Shown piece after piece: positions 57,329-64,000 of a DNA stretch of 64,000 nt. The stretch lies in the NCBI GenBank assembly GCA_035503715.1, contig DATJTE010000131.1, forward strand, positions 34,142-98,141, in the 5' to 3' direction. Source of the DNA: OAS926 sp035503715 (lineage in GTDB: Bacteria; Pseudomonadota; Alphaproteobacteria; Rhizobiales; Rhizobiaceae). A program made the translations under genes and the position numbers. Numbering within the stretch: the first letter of the stretch is position 1; each line of letters starts with the position of its first letter. The notes beneath the pieces were generated by a model. The model was not told where the DNA came from and ran no database searches. It was given only the letters and a program-made list of their open reading frames with translations.

Positions 57329-58336
57329 ATGCCGCGCGAAGAACTTCCTGAAAAGATGACGGCGATCGCGATCGCCGAGCCGGGCGGCCCGATGGTGCTG
57401 AAGCCCGAGCGGCGCGACCTGCCTGAACTGCGCGACGGCGAGATTCTGATCCGGGTGCGGGCTGCAGGTGTCAACAGGCCGGATGTGGCGCAGCGCGCCG
57501 GCGCTTATCCGCCGCCGCCCGGCGCCTCCGATCTGCCAGGCCTCGAAGTGGCCGGCGAAATCGTCGCGCTCGGGCCGAACACGAAGCGCTGGCGGATTGG
57601 CGATACCGTCTGCGCGCTGACGCCCGGCGGCGGCTACGCCGAATATTGCCGTGTCCACGGCACCAACGCATTGCCGATCCCGGCAGGCTTCACGTTCTCG
57701 GAAGCGGCAGCACTTCCCGAAACCTTATTCACCGTCTGGCACAATGTCTTCGAACGTGGCGCACTGAAGCCGGGTGAATGGCTGCTCCTGCACGGCGGCA
57801 CATCCGGCATCGGCACGACAGCGATCCAGCTCGCCAAGGCGTTCGGTTCGTTTGTCGTGACGACTGCGGGTTCGGATGAAAAATGCGACGCCTGCACCAA
57901 ACTCGGCGCCGATCGCGCGGTGAATTACAAGACCGGGGACTTTGTCGCCGCGACACGGGACGCCACGGGCGGTCAGGGCGCCAACGTCATCCTCGATATG
58001 GTCGGCGGCGATTATGTCGCGAAGAACTACGAGGCGGCTGCCGTCGAGGGTCGAGTCGTCCAGATCTCGACGCAGCGCGGCGCGGTCGGCAGCGCGGATT
58101 TCTCCAAGCTGATGGTGAAGCGGCTGGTCCACACCGGCTCGACGCTTCGGCCGCGCACCACCGAATTCAAGGCGGGCATCGCCGCCGCACTCGAGGAAAA
58201 GGTCTGGCCGCTGTTGGCGGCGCGAAAGATCCAGCCGGTGATGGACATGATCTTTCCGTTGAAGGAAGCCTGGCGCGCGCATGAGCGCATGCAGGAAGGC
58301 GAGCACATCGGCAAAATCGTGCTGGACGTCGCGTAA
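57329..58336 (+). CDS. NAD(P)H-quinone oxidoreductase (PIG3/zeta-crystallin type)
   Basis: A 335-residue zinc-free MDR enzyme. The GroES-like domain has RAAGVNRPDVAQRAGAYPPPPG, the PIG3 signature, and the Rossmann part has LLLHGGTSGIGTTAIQLAKAFG as NADPH-binding site. It reduces quinones one electron at a time in known relatives. ATG 57329 gives the normal N-terminus; a second ATG (MTAIAI) lies 27 bases on and may be the real start. Confidence 0.92.
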   Translation: MPREELPEKMTAIAIAEPGGPMVLKPERRDLPELRDGEILIRVRAAGVNRPDVAQRAGAYPPPPGASDLPGLEVAGEIVALGPNTKRWRIGDTVCALTPGGGYAEYCRVHGTNALPIPAGFTFSEAAALPETLFTVWHNVFERGALKPGEWLLLHGGTSGIGTTAIQLAKAFGSFVVTTAGSDEKCDACTKLGADRAVNYKTGDFVAATRDATGGQGANVILDMVGGDYVAKNYEAAAVEGRVVQISTQRGAVGSADFSKLMVKRLVHTGSTLRPRTTEFKAGIAAALEEKVWPLLAARKIQPVMDMIFPLKEAWRAHERMQEGEHIGKIVLDVA

Positions 58337-58427
58337 ACCCTCTCGCCAAGATTCTTTTCCGTGCGTTGTCGATTCCGGCAAACGCCCTTCGTCGTGTTGT
58401 CGGAAACCCGGTCCAAGGAGACGATAC

Positions 58428-58892
58428 ATGACCGCCAACACAAACGACCTCGTGCTCACCCGCATCATCGACGCTCCGCGCGAGAAGGTTTATCGCGCCT
58501 GGACCGATGCAACGATCCTGCCGCGATGGTTCGCGCCAAAGCCCTGGTCAACCTCGGCCGCTGAGCTTGACGTGCGCGTCGGTGGCGCCAGCAAGGTGAC
58601 GATGCGCGACCCCGACGGCAACGACTATCCGAACGAAGGCATCTATCTCGAGATTGTGCCGAACCAGAAGCTCGTCTTCACCGACGCCTACACATCCGGC
58701 TGGACGCCGTCGGAGAAGCCGTTCTTCACCGCAATCCTGACCTTCGAGGATACCGGCAACGGCAAGACGAAGTACACTGCGATCGCGCGCCACTGGCGCG
58801 CCGAGGACAAGGAAACGCATGAGAAGATGGGTTTCCACGAAGGCTGGGGCATTTGCGCCACGCAGCTCGAGGAAGTCGCGAAGACCCTCTGA
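58428..58892 (+). CDS. SRPBCC/AHSA1-family protein
   Basis: A 154-residue protein with the START-like fold: LVLTRIIDAPREKVYRAWTD, FAPKPWSTSAAELDVRVGG and HEGWGICATQLEEVAKTL. AAGGAG precedes ATG 58428. Function unknown; relatives bind hydrophobic ligands or act as Hsp90 co-factors. A dimeric ArsR partner often adjoins such genes; the only ArsR here is 2.8 kb away. Confidence 0.88.
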   Translation: MTANTNDLVLTRIIDAPREKVYRAWTDATILPRWFAPKPWSTSAAELDVRVGGASKVTMRDPDGNDYPNEGIYLEIVPNQKLVFTDAYTSGWTPSEKPFFTAILTFEDTGNGKTKYTAIARHWRAEDKETHEKMGFHEGWGICATQLEEVAKTL

Positions 58893-58923
58893 ATCGTTCG
58901 TCTTCAGATACCGCCGGAAACGA

Positions 58924-58950
58924 AAACCGCCGCCCAACGGGCGGCGGTTT
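58924..58950. terminator. Bidirectional terminator between the SRPBCC and small basic protein genes
   Basis: A perfect 12-bp stem (AAACCGCCGCCC and its complement) across AAC. A-rich and T-rich edges suit both directions. Confidence 0.88.
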
Positions 58951-58969
58951 CTCGTTACGGAATTTGAAC

Positions 58970-59071
58970 TTACTTCTTGGCGCCGCCGGCCGGCTTCGCG
59001 CCCTTGGCGCCCGGCTTTTCCTTCTTCGGCTTGCGGGCTTCCTTGCCCGGACGCATCGAACCTTTCGCCAT
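58970..59071 (-). CDS. Small basic protein (33 residues)
   Basis: MAKGSMRPGKEARKPKKEKP, then GAKGAKPAGGAKK: Lys/Gly/Ala-rich, no hydrophobic segment. AAGGGAG lies well placed before ATG 59071. Similar 30-40 residue basic proteins with the MAKGxMRPGKEARKPK start occur in other rhizobia by memory. The role is unknown; nucleic-acid binding is possible. Confidence 0.75.
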   Translation of the reverse strand: MAKGSMRPGKEARKPKKEKPGAKGAKPAGGAKK

Positions 59072-59180
59072 GCCAATCTCCCTTGGTTCAAGCGGCCATT
59101 CCCCCAACGGCCGTCGCGCGAATCTCGTAACCTGATTGCGCTTTTCTGCCAAGGCGGAGCGCCGGCTTATGAACCACGCA

Positions 59181-59212
59181 AAAGAAAGACCGGCGCATAT
59201 CGCGCGCCGGCC
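59181..59212 (-). terminator. Terminator of the phytase-like gene
   Basis: CCGGCGC (59190-59196) and GCGCCGG (59204-59210) pair across a 7-base loop; on the minus strand TCTTTCTTTT follows the stem. Confidence 0.8.
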
Positions 59213-59230
59213 TTTTCGATCCTGCCGAGA

Positions 59231-61432
59231 TCAGTTCAGCGCTTCGACCTTGCCGAGATTGACGAAGATCGTCTCGCCGGACGAGTCGTCGACACCGTCA
59301 TTGTCGGTGACGATGAAAGCGTCGCCATTCGTGTCGATGGCAAAGCCTTCGAGCTTGTCGACGACATAACCGTTCGTCGCCGATTTGAGATCGCCGATCA
59401 AATCGCGCGCCAGCGTCTTCTCGACCACCGGCAGTTCGCCACCGAGCTTCGCCGGCTTGAACGCATCGATTGCCACCCTGTAGAGCCGCTTCACCTTGGC
59501 AAGGTCGCCAAGCTGGTTGTCGCGCTCGACGACGTAAAGATTACCCTCATGCGCGGTGATCTCGGAAAGACCGATCCAGCCGTTTTCCGTAGCCTCGAGC
59601 GGATACCGCGCCGCAGACCATTCCTTCGCCGCCGGCGTGTAGGCGAGCAGCTTCACTTGGCCTTTCGGATCGTCCTTCCACTCACGCTGCACCGCCATCA
59701 CCAGCATACGCGCATCGCCCTCGCCGACGACCGTGATCCCTTCCAGGCCGAAGCGGGTTTCACCCGCAAGCAGTTCCGCCGGGAACGGGATTTCCTGGTC
59801 GATCTTGCCTTCGGCATCGACATGGAAGACCGCATGCGGCGTGAGCTTGGCGCTGTCGCCCTCATTGGCGAGCCAGAAGCCGCCATTCGGATCGACGGCG
59901 ATGCCTTCGAGGTCGAGCTTCTGCGCAGTCGCACCGTCGCGCGTCACCGTCATCTTGCCGGTGATCTTCGCCGGCTTCGACGTCGCGTCGATCGTGAAGA
60001 TCGACGGCGCGTTCGTGTAGACCGAGTCGGACACGGCAAAGAGCTTGCCCGCGGCGGCCGGATCAGCCGCAAGGCCGGAGAGCGCGCCCCAGCCGAGCGG
60101 CAGGCCGCCCTCGGCGGCATCCGCGACGATCATCGGATAGCTCGCTGGATCTTCCGCGCGCTCGAAGATCATGACGTGCGAACGGGCGAGCCCGTCCTCG
60201 CCGAGATCGGTTTCGTTGGCGGTGACGAAAAGATTGCGCGACGGGATCGCGACAAGCCCTTCCGGCCCGATGCCGGACGGCAGCACCTGAAGAAACTGCG
60301 GCTCCGCACCTGTATCCTTGTACACGCCGACCAGAGACGCACGCTCCGCGCCGACGAAGATAAGCCTGTCCTCGCCGAACGTGCCGACCTCGAGACCCTC
60401 CGGCTCGATACCCTTGGAGTTGCGCTTGTCGGGATAGTGGCCGGCATGCGCCGCCTGGTATTCGAACGCCGGGCCAGATTCGTAGAGGGCCTCGCCGCTC
60501 TTCGAGAACATGGTGAAGCCGCGCGAGCCACCCTCATAGTCACCCTCATTGGCGACGACAAAACGGTCGTTGTCGAGCCACTTCACCGAGTCGGGCTCGC
60601 GAAGCTGGTTTTCTTTCTTGCCGGTGAAGTTGAACGCGCCGTCCTTCTTCGTGTCGATGTTTTCCAGCGTCACCGCCCCGGCGCTGAAATGCGCCTTCAC
60701 CGTACCCGTCGCGGCGTCGACGATGGCGATGTGGTTGTTCTCCTGCAGCGTCACGGCGATCTCGCCAGCATCGTTGATCGCGACGAATTCCGGCTCCGGA
60801 TCCTCCGGCGCGGTTTCGGCAAGGTCGGTCAGCTCGACCGTCTTGATCGCGGCGCAATCCACGCCGCCATTGGCGACCGGCATGATCTTGAGGTTGCCGG
60901 CAGGCATTTGCGGGATGACGCCGTCATTGACGTCCTCGTCGCGCTCGTTCTCGATGGCGATGGCGAGGAAACTGCCATCTTTGGAGAGAGTCACCGAGTC
61001 CGGCTGGCCGCCAAGGTCGCAGCTCGCTTCGATCACCTTCGTGGCGAGATCGATGATCGAGAGATTACCGGATGGCTTGTCCTTGCTCTCCGATGTGTTG
61101 ATCCCGGCAAAAACCTTGCCGCCGGCAACAACCACCGAGGTCGGTTCGCCTTCGACCGCAATCGAGCCTGCGGCCTTCGGCGCTTTCGGATCTGTGATGT
61201 CGATGAAACCGACGCGGCCGGCCGGGCTGTCCGAATAGACCAGCGTCATTCCGTCCTCGGTCGCGGTGATGATTTCCGATGAGGTCGCCGTCGCCTTGTC
61301 CGCATCGGCGGGCAGATTGTCAGCCACCGCGAACGTCGCGATGCGGTTGAACATCATGTCGGCATGCGCCGGTATTGCCGTCGAAGCTGCGAGCGCGGCC
61401 GCCAAAGCGGCCAGATGGGTGGTGCGGATCAT
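59231..61432 (-). CDS. Esterase-like activity of phytase family protein (beta-propeller, exported)
   Basis: A 733-residue exported protein with a signal peptide (AIPAHADMM, cleavage near 24). The N-terminal half (about 30-380) reads as a seven-bladed propeller with GKVFAGINTSES, GGQPDSVTLSKDGSFLAIAIENERD and GIEPEGLEVG segments; the C-terminal half (about 400-730) has the phytase-like motif LEGIAVDPNGGFWLANEG, GLEGITVVGEG and DKLEGFAIDTNGDAFIVTDNDGVDDSSGE. ATG 61432 follows AGGAGAGG. These proteins are taken to hydrolyse phosphate esters or to act as calcium-binding propellers; the activity is by name only. Confidence 0.87.
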   Translation of the reverse strand: MIRTTHLAALAAALAASTAIPAHADMMFNRIATFAVADNLPADADKATATSSEIITATEDGMTLVYSDSPAGRVGFIDITDPKAPKAAGSIAVEGEPTSVVVAGGKVFAGINTSESKDKPSGNLSIIDLATKVIEASCDLGGQPDSVTLSKDGSFLAIAIENERDEDVNDGVIPQMPAGNLKIMPVANGGVDCAAIKTVELTDLAETAPEDPEPEFVAINDAGEIAVTLQENNHIAIVDAATGTVKAHFSAGAVTLENIDTKKDGAFNFTGKKENQLREPDSVKWLDNDRFVVANEGDYEGGSRGFTMFSKSGEALYESGPAFEYQAAHAGHYPDKRNSKGIEPEGLEVGTFGEDRLIFVGAERASLVGVYKDTGAEPQFLQVLPSGIGPEGLVAIPSRNLFVTANETDLGEDGLARSHVMIFERAEDPASYPMIVADAAEGGLPLGWGALSGLAADPAAAGKLFAVSDSVYTNAPSIFTIDATSKPAKITGKMTVTRDGATAQKLDLEGIAVDPNGGFWLANEGDSAKLTPHAVFHVDAEGKIDQEIPFPAELLAGETRFGLEGITVVGEGDARMLVMAVQREWKDDPKGQVKLLAYTPAAKEWSAARYPLEATENGWIGLSEITAHEGNLYVVERDNQLGDLAKVKRLYRVAIDAFKPAKLGGELPVVEKTLARDLIGDLKSATNGYVVDKLEGFAIDTNGDAFIVTDNDGVDDSSGETIFVNLGKVEALN

Positions 61433-61653
61433 TGCCCTCTCCTGTGGTGGGTTCGGAGGGGGTTTGTGCCCGCTGGATTTCAGGCCGATGACGGTCGCGT
61501 AACAATTCCGTGACGTTTCGAGCCCGCGGCACCCTGCGCAAGATTTCTTGCTCCCGGCGCTCAAATCGCCTATATGGCCCCTGATTTCCCAGAAATTGGT
61601 GGTTTTACCACCGCCCGCGACAGGGACGCGGGCGAGGAAGAGGAATTTTACCT

Positions 61654-62343
61654 ATGACAAACACGCTTCTGATGCCCAAGGCGACCGCCGTCTGGCTCGT
61701 CGAGAACACCGCGTTGTCCTTCGACCAGATCGCACAGTTCTGCACGCTGCACCCGCTCGAAGTCTCGGCGATCGCCGACGGTGAGGCCGCGCAGGGCATC
61801 AAGGGTCTAGACCCTATCATGACCGGCCAGCTTACTCGCGACGAGATCGCCAAGGGCGAGGCCGATACGAACTACAAGCTGAAGCTGTCCGATCCCAAGG
61901 TCCGCGTGCCGGAATCGAAGCGCAAGGGCCCGCGCTATACACCGCTGTCCAAGCGTCAGGACCGTCCGAACGCGATCCTCTGGCTGGTGCGCAATCATCC
62001 GGAGCTGAAGGATGCGCAGATTTCCCGCCTCGTCGGCACGACCAAGTCGACGATCGAGCAGATCCGCAACCGCACCCACTGGAATTCGTCCAACCTGCAG
62101 CCGATGGACCCGGTGACGCTCGGCCTCTGCTCGCAGATCGACCTCGACATCGAGGTCAACCGCGCCTCGCGCGGCAAGGAGCCTGCTGCGCCGGCCGGCG
62201 ACACGCTGCTGCCGGCCTCGGTCACTGAGCGCCTGACGCCGGAAACCCAGGCGCCGAAGAAGGACGAGGAGAAAGAGCTCGACGCGAACGCGGTTTTCGC
62301 CAAGCTGTCTTCGCTGAAGTCGAAGGACCCGGAAGAGGAATAG
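61654..62343 (+). CDS. trcR: Cell-cycle transcriptional regulator TrcR (DUF1013)
   Basis: A 229-residue alphaproteobacterial protein: LMPKATAVWLVENTALSFDQIAQFCTLHPLEVSAIADGE (helix-turn-helix), RPNAILWLVRNHPELKDAQISRLVGTTKSTIEQIRNRTHWN (second), and a charged C-terminus. DUF1013 members are now called TrcR. Its usual neighbour, the quinone oxidoreductase gene, is 3.3 kb upstream because of an insert. A ribosome-binding site of AGAGGA precedes ATG 61654. Confidence 0.88.
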   Translation: MTNTLLMPKATAVWLVENTALSFDQIAQFCTLHPLEVSAIADGEAAQGIKGLDPIMTGQLTRDEIAKGEADTNYKLKLSDPKVRVPESKRKGPRYTPLSKRQDRPNAILWLVRNHPELKDAQISRLVGTTKSTIEQIRNRTHWNSSNLQPMDPVTLGLCSQIDLDIEVNRASRGKEPAAPAGDTLLPASVTERLTPETQAPKKDEEKELDANAVFAKLSSLKSKDPEEE

Positions 62344-62362
62344 GCTCCGCGCCCTGTCCAAC

Positions 62363-62389
62363 AAAAAGCCCGCTCGAAGCGGGCTTTTT
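62363..62389. terminator. Bidirectional terminator between trcR and ftsH
   Basis: AAAAAGCCCGCT and AGCGGGCTTTTT form a 12-bp stem across CGA, with T-runs in both directions. Confidence 0.92.
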
Positions 62390-62409
62390 CTTTGTCTGAA
62401 TGATCGCGA

Positions 62410-64000
<1,591 letters not shown>

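Noticed and set aside
58853..61282. 809-residue plus-strand frame
   Set aside because: Shadow of the phytase-like gene, whose minus-strand frame has a signal peptide, ribosome-binding site and repeats.

Overview
The window is a stretch of a GC-rich chromosome from an alphaproteobacterium of the order Hyphomicrobiales (Rhizobiales), most likely near Mesorhizobium, Aminobacter or other Phyllobacteriaceae. The call rests on gene content (GapR/DUF2312, TrcR/DUF1013, DUF1244, DUF1036 next to pyruvate kinase, DUF1192, DUF6476, a large type-B L36, HWE-type kinase, Omp25/31-like barrels), on TTAA-N7-TTAAC boxes of the CtrA type, and on several rhizobial-style palindromic intergenic repeats. No plasmid, phage, IS or CRISPR signature was seen. 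The genus is an inference.

Layout. 1-6.4 kb: the start of a CHASE/HWE sensor kinase, then a xylose-type ABC importer (xylF-xylH-xylG) with a divergent ROK regulator. 6.4-9.4 kb: a translationally coupled pair, a vanadium haloperoxidase-family protein and an FG-GAP/CRTAC1-type protein. 9.5-15.8 kb: the phosphate operon pstS-pstC-pstA-pstB-phoU-phoB behind a clear Pho box. 16-20.7 kb: a 1,559-residue hybrid kinase with about seven PAS modules and two receivers. 20.9-23.2 kb: a tandem duplication of an RTX-like secreted protein gene together with its leader. 23.3-30.5 kb: tRNA-Glu, a VOC protein, a DUF6476 protein, an RluD-type pseudouridine synthase, rpoH, a membrane-anchored hypothetical protein, purA and an EamA exporter. 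30.5-31.2 kb: a FitAB-type toxin-antitoxin module with a double palindromic operator. 31.2-36.2 kb: serC-serA with a leader hairpin, and two outer-membrane barrels each behind a CtrA-type box. 36.2-38.7 kb: two paralogous small proteins, a LuxR-like remnant and a GAF histidine kinase. 39-43.6 kb: glmM, then a diheme cytochrome, a beta-helix protein and a divergent TetR regulator. 43.7-48.4 kb: GNAT, a second PIN/RHH module, a CoxE-like VWA protein, gapR, DUF1244 and an N-formylglutamate amidohydrolase-like gene. 48.5-55.7 kb: DUF1036-pyk, a structured noncoding gap, a hydrolase, a TPR protein, rpmJ, purE-purK, two divergent DUF465 genes and an ArsR regulator. 55.7-64 kb: an MFS transporter, DUF1192, a quinone oxidoreductase, an SRPBCC protein, a 33-residue basic protein, a phytase-like esterase, trcR and the 3' part of ftsH.

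How the parts work together. Most of the window is housekeeping: phosphate uptake, serine and purine synthesis, cell-wall precursor (glmM), heat-shock sigma factor and proteolysis (rpoH, ftsH), and cell-cycle/nucleoid factors (gapR, trcR, CtrA-type boxes). Accessory content sits in the haloperoxidase pair, the RTX duplication, the cytochrome/beta-helix pair, the toxin-antitoxin modules and the insert between the quinone oxidoreductase and trcR. The most unusual items are the RTX gene duplication with its copied leader, a 137-bp repeat that appears to supply the translation start of the diheme cytochrome, the TetR operator abutting its own start codon, and the structured gap after pyk.
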